In this document: in pieces, positions 32,339-41,427 of the stretch
Layout: each line of letters starts with the position of its first letter
How positions within the stretch are numbered: position 1 is the first letter of the stretch
From: Prorocentrum cordatum
Taxonomy: Eukaryota > Sar > Dinophyceae > Prorocentrales > Prorocentraceae
Direction of reading: 5' to 3'
Length of the DNA: 64,000 nucleotides
NCBI GenBank assembly: GCA_963575745.1
Contig: CAUYUJ010020547.1
Coordinates: forward strand, 35,001 to 99,000
The notes under the pieces: model-generated
What the model saw: the letters and a program-made list of their open reading frames with translations, nothing else
What the model was told of the DNA's origin: nothing
Databases searched by the model: none
Position numbers and translations under genes: made by a program

Positions 32339-33430
32339 AGATGGTCAACGGCCAGCGGCCGCGAGTCGCTCTGGGGCCCGTCGAGCACGAGGCGTTGCTC
32401 TTGAGCCAGAGCCAGACGGGCCGAGGCGGTCAGGGGCAGCTGACCAAGAATGGCAACGCAGGCCGCAGCCAAAGTTGGGACTGCCCGAAATGTGGTGCCG
32501 GGGAAGAAACGGGGCATCCGGAGTACAAGCATCGTGCTACCACAAAGGAACGCACAATGATGGACAGAGGAGCTGTTCTGGCCACGGCGGGCCTAGGCCA
32601 CAAATAGGTTCCATTGCATAAAAACTAAGGAACGGCCCTAAAATCCGAGCCCCCTTCAGAGCCCAAAGCGGCCCTCTTTTCAGCGTATTGGCTGTACCTG
32701 CAGGGAGTGTGGGAGGTCATGGTGCTGCGAGGTATCGTCTCATGCGTCGGGCAGCTCATTGCGCAGCGGAGTCTCAGCCCTGGGCGCAGAGAAGCTCCAT
32801 GAACTCAGTCGGCTACGGAGGAGAATCAAGCGCTTGGAGGAGGGCAAGGGCATCTCCAAGGGCGACACCCATAACAAGGACGATGGAGGTCAGCAGCATA
32901 AGCAAAAGCAAGTTCGACAGCTCGGCAACCTGCGAGCGGGGATCAAGAAACTGGAGGGCGTGTCGGGCGCGGAGGTAACATTGGAGTGCAAACGGGGGGG
33001 AAGCCAAGCTGTTGGCAGCGCAGATCGACCAGGAGTGGCCATGTGTCGCATCGGCTAGTCGAGTTGGATGGGGGACAGCGCACACAATCCACCACGTCCC
33101 AGGCCCTCACGTTGCAGATTGACAACATGAGCAATGATCAAAAACGGGTCTCACGCGAGATAACATAGCGACCTTGGGCGGTGGCTTACGCGGGCCGCCA
33201 GCGCGGCACGCTACGCTGGAAGCGAGGGCGCTTACGCGCGCGCGGCCATACGCTGGCAGCTTACGCGAATACGTCGGCGAAGACGACCCCGTTGTTTGTT
33301 GCGCAGCTCAAATGGATCAGGAGATGGTCAAGATGGAGGGCAAGCGGAAGGAGCTGCAGCAGAAGCTGGAAGCCTCCATCGGCGCAGAGAAGAAGGAGAT
33401 CAAGCAACTGCTCGGCGACTTGCGCGTTCG
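32339..33430 (+). pseudogene. Retroelement ORF1-like protein (zinc finger and coiled coil), decayed
   Basis: Plus-strand pieces: a C-x2-C zinc motif (SQSWDCPKCGAGEE, 32455-32510), a second Cys pair only in a shifted frame (ASCYHKG), then a coiled coil (LHELSRLRRRIKRLEEGKGI near 32795-32855; RAGIKKLEG near 32935) and a second one (MDQEMVKMEGKRKELQQKLE, then KKEIKQLLGDLR, 33310-33425). The order fits ORF1-type nucleic-acid-binding proteins of dinoflagellate LINEs, by inference. A REP-M copy (32540-32695) interrupts it, and several frameshifts separate the pieces. Confidence 0.4.
32540..32695. mobile_element. Dispersed repeat REP-M, copy 2 (partial)
   Basis: TCTGGCCACGGCGGGC, then CCGAGCCCCCTTCAGAGCCC and AAAGCGG match 60930-61050. 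The first part of the repeat is missing or replaced. Confidence 0.55.
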
Positions 33431-33489
33431 CCGACGCCTGCTTGCTTCTCGTTCCTTTTCTCGGCAGCGAACCCTGGGAAGAAGTGAGA

Positions 33490-33640
33490 AGGGGAGGGCC
33501 TTCTCAGAGGCTCGTAAGTCCCCGGGCCTTCTGAGAAGTTCCCTAAGCCTTAAGCCTTCTCCGAAGACGCCAAAAGCTTCACACAAGGTGCGAGGGCATC
33601 TGGAAGTCCCGCCGCCTTCTGAGAAGGCCTTCTCCTTTCC
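33490..33640. repeat. CCTTCTGAGAAG palindromic words
   Basis: Five to six copies of CCTTCT(G/C)(A/C)GAAG, each a short palindrome. Similar words occur at 17770-17870. Confidence 0.6.
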
Positions 33641-33805
33641 ATGCTGGCTGCACGTAAGAGTGGCCCTAGGCAAGCGTGACCTGTGGTGCGCGGCTTTTGG
33701 GGGGCGCGGGGGGGGGCCAAACTCGAGGGCGGAAGCCGCTGCTATCGCATCGCATTCGGCCATCTGAAAGCCCCGGTGTGCCCGCACCAAAGCTCACCCC
33801 GGCGA

Positions 33806-33995
33806 AAGGTCACTCTGAGAAGAAGGAAAAACGGTGTAAACATGAGCTTTTGGAGCTCCGCGCGGATTACTTGGATCGGCGCCTGGACGCGCGCCAGGGG
33901 CGGCGCCGGAGGCGCCGCCTGGGAGGCCCAGGCGCCGATCCCAGAAATTCGCGCGGAGCGCCACAAGTTTTGTTGATGGCGTGTGTTCTTCTTCG
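33806..33995. mobile_element. Fold-back element FB-H, copy 5
   Basis: Arms GGTGTAAACATGAGC.. with CTCCGCGCGGATTACTTGG, mirrored by CCAGAAATTCGCGCGGAG. The centre GGCGGCGCCGGAGGCGCCGC is in the orientation of copies 3 and 6. Outer ends are diverged (GAAGAAGG, CTTCTTCG). 33996-34340 is GC-rich with no gene seen. Confidence 0.75.
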
Positions 33996-34347
33996 AACTC
34001 TTACGTGCAACCAATCACTTCCCCCCCTCGCTCGCCGCCGACTTTCTCCCTCTCCGTCGCCTTGCAGCACGCGCTGCCCGGAGCCGGCGGCGGAGCACCG
34101 CGGCCCTCTCGCTCTGAGTGCCTCCCGCCAGCGGCTGCGGGCGTCGTATTCTTTGTTTCTCGGAGGCGTCTCAGAGGGGGGCGTCCAAGAGGGGGAGGGT
34201 GCGAGTCTTGGCCGGCGGCACGTGCGCGGCCCAGGGGGAGGGGGCCGGGGACGTGTTAAAATAGGAGGAGGCGCCATGAAGTATGTGGGAACATCATGGC
34301 CCCTGCCATGATGTCCACCCCCCCTAGTTAGCACCCTCCTCCTGGCC

Positions 34348-34505
34348 TTCGGTCGGGCATGACCCACCCCTACAGGGGGATTTTGGGCGAAAAATGTGAA
34401 AACTATATTTTTGAAAAACATGCAGAACACAAAAAAACAAAAAAACGTCCCCAGACTATGACTACTTTGGGAGTTTCCTCCTGTAGAGGGGCAGGTCCGA
34501 CTTAA
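34348..34505. mobile_element. hAT-like MITE-A, copy 2
   Basis: 158 bp. Ends TTCGGTCGGGCATGACCC and GGGGCAGGTCCGACTTAA; A-rich middle. Flanks TCCTGGCC (34340-34347) and TCCTGACC (34506-34513) match at 7 of 8. On the minus strand these are GGTCAGGA upstream and GGCCAGGA downstream, so splicing CAG|GA ... CAG|GA removes the element plus exactly one target copy. Confidence 0.8.
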
Positions 34506-34507
34506 TC

Positions 34508-34655
34508 CTGACCGCCCCCGAATTGTTTGCTTCGCAACGGGCGTTTCGGGTGCAGCTTCGGTAGCCCCCGGGCCATCACAGAGCGATCCGGCGCGGAAGC
34601 TGCCGCAGAAGGATGGGGTCTGGAGCCCTGGCAGCGAGGGTTTTCGCAAGGCTTC
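34508..34655 (-). CDS. Candidate exon between two hAT-like MITEs
   Basis: 148-nt minus-strand segment with acceptor GGAG|GAAGCC at the MITE-A3 end and donor TCAG|GATT at the MITE-A2 end. It reads EALRKPSLPGLQTPSFCGSF, then RAGSLCDGPGATEAAPETPV. If A2 is spliced by its target duplication the frame continues for three Gly-like codons, Cys and a TAA, so this would be a penultimate exon. Upstream (34823-34920) a further coding-like piece (CAAIRFRFGPGRFADDS) could join across A3. No family recognised. It lies 0.5 kb downstream of the kinase stop, same strand. Confidence 0.35.
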
Positions 34656-34657
34656 CT

Positions 34658-34822
34658 CCAGGTCGGGCGTGTCCCCCTACAGGCGGATCTTGGGCGAAAC
34701 ATTAACAATACACACGCAAAAAATACCCAAATATAGCAAACAAGAATATCAAGAAACAGTCCCCAGACTGTGTTTCGATTATTTTTGAATATTCCTCCTG
34801 TAGCGGGACAGGCCCGACTTAA
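34658..34822. mobile_element. hAT-like MITE-A, copy 3
   Basis: 165 bp. Left end CCAGGTCGGGCGTGTCCCCC and right end GGGACAGGCCCGACTTAA. Target duplication not recognisable (GGCTTCCT, TCGCGGAG). Same orientation as the other four copies. Confidence 0.7.
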
Positions 34823-35094
34823 TCGCGGAGCGGGTCGCGCCGGGTCGAGTCATCGGCGAATCGTCCTGGGCCGAATCGGAACCTGATCGCCGCGCACGGC
34901 TCAGGCTGGCCCGAGGCGATGCGGGTGAATCGAGCCAGGTCGAATAGGAATCGGAATCGCGGCCCCAACCAGCAAATCGAATCGCATCAAATCGGATCGT
35001 TGGCGGCCTTGTCTAGGCCGCCGCCAGGTTGCACCATCGTCGTCATCGTCGGCGTCGGCGGTCACGTCAGGCCGGAGGAAGGCCAAGGAAGAGG

Positions 35095-35145
35095 GAGGAT
35101 GAGGAGGAGGAGGAGGAGGAGGAGGAGGAGGAGGAGCAGCATGAG
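35095..35145. repeat. GGA purine tract
   Basis: GGA simple repeat just beyond the kinase stop codon. A further GGA/GAC tract fills 35318-35460, inside the last kinase intron. Confidence 0.9.
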
Positions 35146-35187
35146 GAGAACAAGCCCGCTCCCGCAATCGCCTGTTCAGCCCACGCG

Positions 35188-35272
35188 TCAGACCTGGCTC
35201 GACACTTGCAGGACTGGGTGAGGACTCCCAGGTGGTGGACCTACATAATCACCGATGCTTTGCCAGTCTCTC
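35188..35272 (-). CDS. Protein kinase gene, last exon
   Basis: 85-nt exon. Acceptor TCTCCCAG|GAGAG, stop TGA at 35188-35190. Its first base completes the Arg codon left open by the exon at 35468-35631, and the frame runs RRDWQSIGDYVGPPPGSPHP then VLQVSSQV to the stop: a short polar tail after the kinase domain. The intron between them (35273-35467, 195 bp) is GA-AG and both junctions read CAG|GAG, a six-base direct repeat. The phase agreement with the previous exon is good evidence for the join. Confidence 0.65.
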
Positions 35273-35467
35273 CTGGGAGACACCGTGCGCGCGAAACGAA
35301 GATGAGGAGGGAGAGCAGAGAAGAGGGAGAAAGAAGGGAGCAGGAGGATGAGGACGACGACGACGACGAGGACAGCAGGAACGGAGGAATGGAGGAGGAA
35401 CGGAGGAGCAAGTGGAGGAGGAGGAGGAGGAAAAGGAGGAGGAGGAAGAGGAGGAGGAGGGAAGCTC

Positions 35468-35631
35468 CTGATGATGGAGCGCGACATCGACACGGACTTG
35501 TCCGTGCCGAAGTAGCCCCCGGCGACGAGCTGCGCCGCGGTGGGGCGGCAGGAGGGGTCCACGGACAGCATCTTCCGGAGCTCCGTGATGGCCCGCAGCG
35601 GTATCCTCGCCGAGTGAGCGTCCAGCTGCTC
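35468..35631 (-). CDS. Protein kinase gene, exon with subdomain XI
   Basis: 164-nt exon reading EQLDAHSARIPLRAITELRK, then MLSVDPSCRPTAAQLVAGGY. The series L-x2-ML-x-x-DP-x-x-RPTA is the end of the eukaryotic protein-kinase C-lobe (subdomain XI), including the Arg that pairs with the APE glutamate. Acceptor GTGAG|GAGCAG, donor TCAG|GAGCTT (GA type). Enters in phase 0 and leaves in phase 2, matching the last exon. The previous exons are at least 12 kb away across a LINE and satellites; assigning them to one gene rests on order, strand and phase. Confidence 0.7.
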
Positions 35632-35979
35632 CTCACGGGCGGATGCTCGGAGGCGGCCGCCACGTCGGCTGCACGGAGGAGCGGCCCAGGGCAACAGGGA
35701 CCTTTCTGGACCACCTCGCGTCGTTATATCTATATATATATATACAGATACAAGACTGCAGTGGCGCTTCGCGCCATGCACCTTGCTCCTTGAAGATTAC
35801 TATGCAGGCGGAAAAGGCAGGAAGGTCAAGCGGACACTTTAACGATAACTCCTTGCTGCCTTTTCCGGCATCGCCGTTCTAATAATGTTGTTCGTTATCC
35901 TTCATCCATGCCTATTTTTCCTCATTATCGCCATACCCTGGGTATTCTCCCCATCCTCCTCAGCCTTTTTGCGGAGGCT

Positions 35980-36560
35980 GAACCTCACCAAAGTTCTCAA
36001 GCTTTCTTAAAGCCTTCTGAAGGCCTCCTGGGCGTGTTCTGGGGGCCTCTGGGGCTTCCTAAGGCCAACCTGCCTCTAACCGCGGTCTCCCTGAACGCCC
36101 CGGTCACGATTTGGAATGCTTCGGAGGGTGTCTTGGGGCCATCTTGGGCCGCCATGGGACTCTCTTAGGGCCATTTTGGACCCCTGGTTTGCCGTTTTGG
36201 GGCTCTCTTGGACTGCCTGGAAGCCCTTTCGGATGGCTGTGGGGCGATTTGGGAGCCTCCGAGGCGACTTTGGACGCCCAGAAGACCGCTGTCTTGGAGC
36301 GTCGGGAAGCCGAACCTACATTAAATTAATGATTTGTCCCTCTTGGGGCCTTCTTGGGGGTGCTCTTGGAGGCCTCTTGGTACGTATTGGAGCGATCTTT
36401 CGGGCTATGACGGGTTTCTTGGAGCACTCTTGTGCTGTCTTTGGGTTCTCCAGAACGTCTCCGATGACCCCCCTGATCGCCCTAGGTGTGCTGCGAAGGC
36501 TTGGCAAAACGCCCTGCGAGGCCCGGGGGGCCGCTTCGAGGCCCGTCCGAAGGGTCCCAA
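35980..36560. repeat. Inverted CCAAGAGGC-type repeat region
   Basis: Repeated CTCTTGGGGCC, TTGGAGGCCTCTTGG and GGGGCCTCTTGG words, the reverse complement of the 15630-16910 type. Confidence 0.6.
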
Positions 36561-36636
36561 AGCCCCAGATTCCGGGAGTCCGGTTTTGGGGGGGTGGGGG
36601 GTCCCCCCGCCCGGGCTTGAAAAAATATAGGAAGAG

Positions 36637-36639
<3 letters not shown>

Positions 36640-36674
<35 letters not shown>
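36640..36674. repeat. (TA)n microsatellite
   Basis: About 17 TA units. A shorter TA run is at 35728-35745. From 36680 to 37090 there is GC-rich sequence with REP-L-like words (GGACCGCCAAAAGACG) and no gene. Confidence 0.95.
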
Positions 36675-36678
<4 letters not shown>

Positions 36679-37097
36679 TCTACATGCAAAAAAACACTTT
36701 TGAAGGCTTTTGGCCATTTTGGGGCCCCTGGGGGCCCGTACCGAGACCCAGGACCGCCAAAAGACGACCCAGGATGAAAAACTGGTCCCCGGGGGCGGGT
36801 CGAGACCTCAGGGGGTCCACGCTGCGAAAAAAAAGGCGCCACGTCGGGGGGTCTGGGTTTGGTGCGCGGCTTTGGGGGGCTGCGGGGATGCGACATTCAA
36901 AGCGCGCAGGCCAGAGCCGGGAAAGGGGGCCCGTGGTCCCGCACCAAAGAAGGTCACTCTGGCGAAGAGGGTCACGCCCACGCGCAGCCGACTGCACCCC
37001 AGGCATGCGACGTGCTGCCTTTTTCAGCGCGGGGTCCCCCGAAGTCCCGACCCTTCCCCCAGTGGCCGAAAATGAGGCGAAGCCAGGAAGCGGATAA

Positions 37098-37183
37098 GAT
37101 CGGGTGAGGATAAATCGAGCATCTCTGAGATCCGGCGGCGCTGAGGGATGTCTCGGGCGCTCTGGAACGGACTTATCCTCGTC
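37098..37183. mobile_element. Dispersed repeat REP-I, copy 3 (short)
   Basis: GGTGAGGATAAATCGAGCAT, CTCTGAGATCCGGCG and TCTGGAACGGACTTATCCTC match 20108-20240; the middle is deleted. Confidence 0.6.
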
Positions 37184-37709
37184 GTTCCCCGTCCGAGAAC
37201 ACGGCCAAAAACCTCGACGCGAGCACATCTGGACAGCCGACTGCGCACCACCGCTCGGGCACAACGCACGGGCCGTCTCGGCCGCGACCGCGAGGGCCCG
37301 TGCACCGGCCCAACGGAGGGCCCGGGAGGACCCCTATTGGCCAGGGGCGGCGGTGGTTTGCGGCTGCCTCCCGCGGCGGGGCGGAGAAGAGCCCTTGGGG
37401 CGTGCTCTTGGTACTCTCGGGGGCCCTCCTCGCCATCGCTTGGACGTCCATTCCCCGTGCCCCTTTTGATCTCGTGCGTGTTTCTCCCAGCCATCCTGTG
37501 GTGTTGGGTCCTCGCTTGGAGGAGACAATCCCCGCGTCTCCTCCTCTCCCTCTCTCCTCCTCCTCCTCCTCCTCGTCCTCCCGCTCCTCTCGAGGTGGCC
37601 CGAGTGATGAGAGAATGAGCTCCACCTCACACGCCACTCAGATCTCACACTCGCCAGGGCCCTCTCGCCTGGCAGCCATGGCGGCGGTGTGCCCGAGGGC
37701 GGCTCGCTC

Positions 37710-39005
37710 ATGAGCTCCTCCTCCGGTCTTTTTCGCTTCGTCGGCTTCAATCCCTGCGCGGCCTCCCGCGTCGCCAGGATAGCGGATATTGTCGCCGAGT
37801 ACCCGTCCCACGACGCCATCGTGCTAGGCGGGACCCAGTTGCGCAGCCCAGGAGATCTAGTCGAGCCAGAGAGGATAGTGGATTATTTTCGCTGTTATCA
37901 GTTCGGTTACAAACGAGGCCCACTCGTCACACCGTCTTGTGGCATCACCATCCTTCTGAAGAAGAATCGGTTTCTCAAATACTCGGTCAAAAGAATACTA
38001 CCAGTACCTAAGCAGTTGTGGGGTCGTGCAGGTTGTTTATTTGTGAGGCAGCAGGAGCAAGCGTTCGGCATCATTGGGCTATACTTTCCCCCACGGGTCT
38101 CCAAGTCGGGTCAGAAGCAGGCATACGACAAAGCAGTGGCCGCATTAGTTGCATGGTTGCAGAGTACTCTTGAGTTTTTGGACAGCAAGCACGCCCTACC
38201 TCTTCTCTACATGGATCTGAATGGTGGTCTCAGGCAGTCTGAAGATGATTATGTGGCAGGAGAAGACGGCGTGGGCAACCCGTGCCCCGCCTCTGCCGCC
38301 ATCCGCCCCGTGCTGCAGGCCTGGGACCTCTCCGCCGCGAACACCTTCTTCCCCAATGTCGCGTCCTACGTCGGAAAGACTGGCGAGAGCCACATAGACC
38401 AGGTGGTGGTTCCCCGCGGGCTCCTTCCTGCAGTCGACAGATGCAGAGTTCATGCCAGAAGTGCTGGACGGCTTCAACTGCATCAAACGGTGTCAGCCAG
38501 GGACCACAGGCCAGTCGTTTTAGTAGCGCACATCATCGCCTCCGCTGCTCCACTTCCAGAGCGTCCCGCTCGACCCAATCGAGAGGCTATGTACGAGTGT
38601 ATGCAGCTCGGTTTTAAGCGAGAAGAATTCATCACAGTACTGAATCAGAAGGCGGATGAAGTGATGGAGGAGTTCAAGAGGATGTATGAGGAGGGCAAGG
38701 TCGACGATATGAGTGCTACCTTAATGAAAGTGTTCAACGCCGCTGCCTGTGAAGTTTTTACTGCCTCCCCTCTCTACACGGAGGAGAGAGTTTCTAGTGC
38801 TCAACTTCTGGGTGTCTTACTACAGCAGCGTAGACGACATCGAGAACTTCTAGGCAGGTCAACTAGTGATTTCGTCGCCCAGCAAATGACCGATACCATC
38901 AAACACCTCAGTCGCCAGCTTCGGGACACGGCTCGAAAACACTGGGAAGGAGTTCGCAACAGACGAGTCGCTGAACTTAAGCAAGCACTAGAGCAGCGCA
39001 ACTAA
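37710..39005 (+). CDS. LINE endonuclease (exonuclease-endonuclease-phosphatase fold)
   Basis: 431 codons from ATG 37710 to TAA 39003-39005. This domain nicks target DNA for target-primed reverse transcription. Motifs in order: VGFNPCAA near the start, IVLGGTQLRS where the family normally has the catalytic Glu (here Gly-Gly-Thr, so that residue looks absent), YFPPR, LLYMDLNGG (Asp-x-Asn, near residue 160), SHIDQVVVPRGL (Asp, near 220) and SARDHRPVVL (Asp-His near 255). A helical tail (TLMKVFNAAACEVF, LLQQRRRHRELLGR) follows and links to RT. An in-frame upstream GTG exists at 37689. The frame is intact, but the protein is separated by one stop from the RT frame, which opens 24 bases later. Confidence 0.75.
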   Translation: MSSSSGLFRFVGFNPCAASRVARIADIVAEYPSHDAIVLGGTQLRSPGDLVEPERIVDYFRCYQFGYKRGPLVTPSCGITILLKKNRFLKYSVKRILPVPKQLWGRAGCLFVRQQEQAFGIIGLYFPPRVSKSGQKQAYDKAVAALVAWLQSTLEFLDSKHALPLLYMDLNGGLRQSEDDYVAGEDGVGNPCPASAAIRPVLQAWDLSAANTFFPNVASYVGKTGESHIDQVVVPRGLLPAVDRCRVHARSAGRLQLHQTVSARDHRPVVLVAHIIASAAPLPERPARPNREAMYECMQLGFKREEFITVLNQKADEVMEEFKRMYEEGKVDDMSATLMKVFNAAACEVFTASPLYTEERVSSAQLLGVLLQQRRRHRELLGRSTSDFVAQQMTDTIKHLSRQLRDTARKHWEGVRNRRVAELKQALEQRN

Positions 39006-39029
39006 TACCTGGTTCATAAGCTGTCTCGT

Positions 39030-39760
39030 ATGCTGGCTGGCAAAGAGCGAGGGCCCCGCAAGAGACAGTATCGTTCCTTGCCGCAATCTGCTGCCTCGGC
39101 TTCGATGTGGGCCGAACGTATGAAACCTTCTGCTAGCGAGGGCGGATGTTCGGCTACGGAGTCTTCCTTGGAGATTGTCCAGCAAGAAGTTCAGGAGCTT
39201 CCTCGGGAACCCAGGCAAGAACTCGATGCCATCGGTTTAGCTGTGGAAGATTTCGAATACATGTCTCGAACTGTCTGGAAGCTTCGGTTCTGGAGGACTT
39301 GGCCCGAGTGGTCCTGCCCGCCTGGGTTATTGCGTCTTCTTTTTCACCCTACCTGGGTCAACGAGCGACGTCCCAGAGCACGCGCAGGGATCGGACTTGG
39401 AGAAGTGGAGCTCCCAGAGAATCGCTCGGCTGAACTTCTCAAGAAGCTACTCGTCGCATGTCGGCGCTGTAGGCGCACACCTGTCGCATGGCACGCCGCG
39501 CAGGCGGCTAGGCTACCCAAGAATGCAAAGTTGGACTGCGATGGAGAACGAATCATCATGGTAATGTGTACCCTGGGACGGAATTTCAACGCTGGAGCCC
39601 TTCACCGAAAAATCAATCCCTGGTCTCCCCCTGATTGGGTCTATGGTGGTCTGAAGCATCGTCGTCGAGAAACGGCCATGGCAGTCCAAATTATTAGCAG
39701 CTATAGGATGCAGAAAGGAGGAGTAACACATCTTTTGCGATGCCATGACGCATTTTTCCG
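39030..39760 (+). pseudogene. LINE reverse transcriptase, finger region
   Basis: Same polyprotein as the endonuclease, after an in-frame stop. Characteristic pieces: PVAWHAAQAARLPKNAK, GERIIMVMCTLGRNF, PDWVYGGLKHRRRETAMAVQ and the approach to RT motif A (THLLRCHDAFF). Motif A itself, where the first catalytic Asp lies, is scrambled by small indels between 39738 and 39770: one frame reads CHDAFF, another FPIKHAVVLD. Confidence 0.65.
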
Positions 39761-39772
39761 ATCAAGCATGCT

Positions 39773-40762
39773 GTGGTACTCGACTCCGCAGACACGATCT
39801 ACATGTTTGAAGACCTCGAGTTTATCGAAGATCGAATTACCAGGGGAGTGTTTAAACTGCAAGATGAATCAGGGTGTTTCTGGCTTCGTCCTGGGACAGG
39901 CGTGTTTCCTGGAGATACTGGGGCTACTCTTCTCTTCGTGAGGTCCTTCTCGCAGCCAGTCATGCAGCACGTGGCTGATCAGTGCTGCACGCATGGGTGG
40001 CACGACGCTGTTGAGGCGCGGCTACCGTGGGACGAGCATGGCACCGACGTGCGGCAAGTTGCACTAACAGGTTGTGTAGATGACATTGCGAACAAGGTGA
40101 TGGAGATCGGGAAGGGGGACGCTATCCAGCAGCTAGCAGCAGGTTCAGTCTCTGAGAATGAAGCGGTATCAGGTGGGATGGGAGAGGTGGGAGCAGTGCA
40201 AAACTTATCCAAGCAGGAAAGCGTCGTGTATTTAGCAGGCACGGGTGCTCACAATGGAACGAGGTTCTTGCATCGAGGAGAGTGCAAGACGATTGCAGGA
40301 GTACGCCGGCACCACGCGCGGTATCTCGGAGGACATCGTTCTTCCACTTTTTCACCTGCCCCCGAAATTGGAAAGCGACTCGAGTCGCTTCGCGTAAGCT
40401 ATTATACGATGGGAAGTTTCTGGTTTTCGACAGCACCTTGGAAGCTCAAGGTGAATCTCGTGAAAGGCCTCTTGATCAACAGTGCTCTCTCTGGGATGGA
40501 AGTCTGGGCCAAGTCTAAAGGGCCCCTTACGCCGAGGGACATTCAGGTTCTCGAAACGTTCATCGTGCACAAATGCAGGGCTATTCTGGAAGGGACGTGC
40601 ACTTGGGACTCGGGGCATGCTAAATCTCTCACGTCTCAGCAGGTCCTCAAGAAGTTCGGAGTGGGGCCCCTATTTCTCGAGCTTAGGTTACGACGACTTA
40701 GGTGGTATCAGGAATTAAGCAAAGCTAAAAAAATCATGGCCAGTTCTGGGCTGCTATGCTAG
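39773..40762 (+). pseudogene. LINE reverse transcriptase, palm and thumb
   Basis: Continuation in another frame (the real join is upstream of the GTG at 39773). RT motif B is GVFPGDTGATLLF. Motif C is TGCVDDIANKVM, keeping both catalytic Asp residues but with Cys where Tyr or Phe is usual. The thumb follows (HARYLGGHRSS; STAPWKLKVNLVKGLLINSA; SGMEVWAKSKG; FGVGPLFLELRLRRLRWYQE). Ends at TAG 40760-40762, which interrupts the domain. Polymerase function would need recoding here and at motif A. Confidence 0.7.
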
Positions 40763-41112
40763 GCTCTATGGCTGTAGACGGAGATGTATTACTAGAAGGT
40801 CGAATACCTCCACAGGGGCACCCGTGGGCAGTTCAGCTACAGCAAGACATAGACTCTCTTGGGACCATAGAGCCTGGCGAAGACCTCTTATTGCAGGCAA
40901 GTGGTCGCTTGGATCTCATCCTGTTTGATCCCGTCATCAGTGAAGAATTTCAAGCACTTGATGTCAGCCAGCTGCGTGCTCATTTTCTTCTCTCGCCAGC
41001 TGCCACCAGTGCAACGTCGCAGGCTGATGGGGTCGAAGGAGATTTCGTCTGCCGTGAACTCTGGACGACGGGACACAATGCTGCACCCGATGGGCCACAA
41101 GAAAACAATTAA
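40756..41112 (+). pseudogene. LINE polyprotein, C-terminal connector
   Basis: Frame overlapping the end of the RT frame by seven bases: HPWAVQLQQDIDSLGTIEPG, LILFDPVISEEFQALDVSQL. Resembles the variable segment after the thumb in such elements. A further C-x2-C (SCHQCNVAG near 41000) lies in another frame, so an additional zinc finger has been broken. Ends TAA 41110-41112. Confidence 0.5.
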
Positions 41113-41189
41113 TAGCACACATCGCCTCCACCAAAGGAGGTACCCATGGTCAAGTACATGTAGCCAGAATATGGACTCCGACCAACACG

Positions 41190-41400
41190 TGTGCCATATG
41201 CGGGAGTATATTTCGTGATCGTACTGTAGCACAACAACATACAAAGAAGAGCTTGCTTAGACAATATTGTCCCTATAGTCGTGGTAGATATGAAAATGCT
41301 GTTCAGGATATTTGCAACATGAAGTGCCACATCTGTCTTGAGGATCTTGAGTCCGTAGACGCCTATCTCGAGCACCTGTTTCTTCACCTGCGAGAGTATA
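41190..41400 (+). pseudogene. LINE zinc-finger region
   Basis: One open frame with two fingers: CAICGSIFRDRTVAQQH (C-x2-C-x12-H, 41190-41242) and CHICLEDLESVDAYLEH then LFLH (C-x2-C-x12-H-x3-H, 41325-41390). Nucleic-acid-binding fingers at the C-terminus are common in such polyproteins. The frame has no stop before it overlaps the next ORF. Confidence 0.65.
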
Positions 41401-41427
41401 TGTACCCCACGTTTCACGTACGGCTTG

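Noticed and set aside
36700-37090. Coding sequence in the GC-rich stretch after the TA repeat
   Set aside because: Frames are open on both strands, with REP-L-like words and no protein-like segment that stands out.
37670-37690. Spliced-leader relic before the LINE endonuclease (GGCAGCCATGGCGGC)
   Set aside because: Only about 10 of 15 bases match, and the CTCAAG end is missing.
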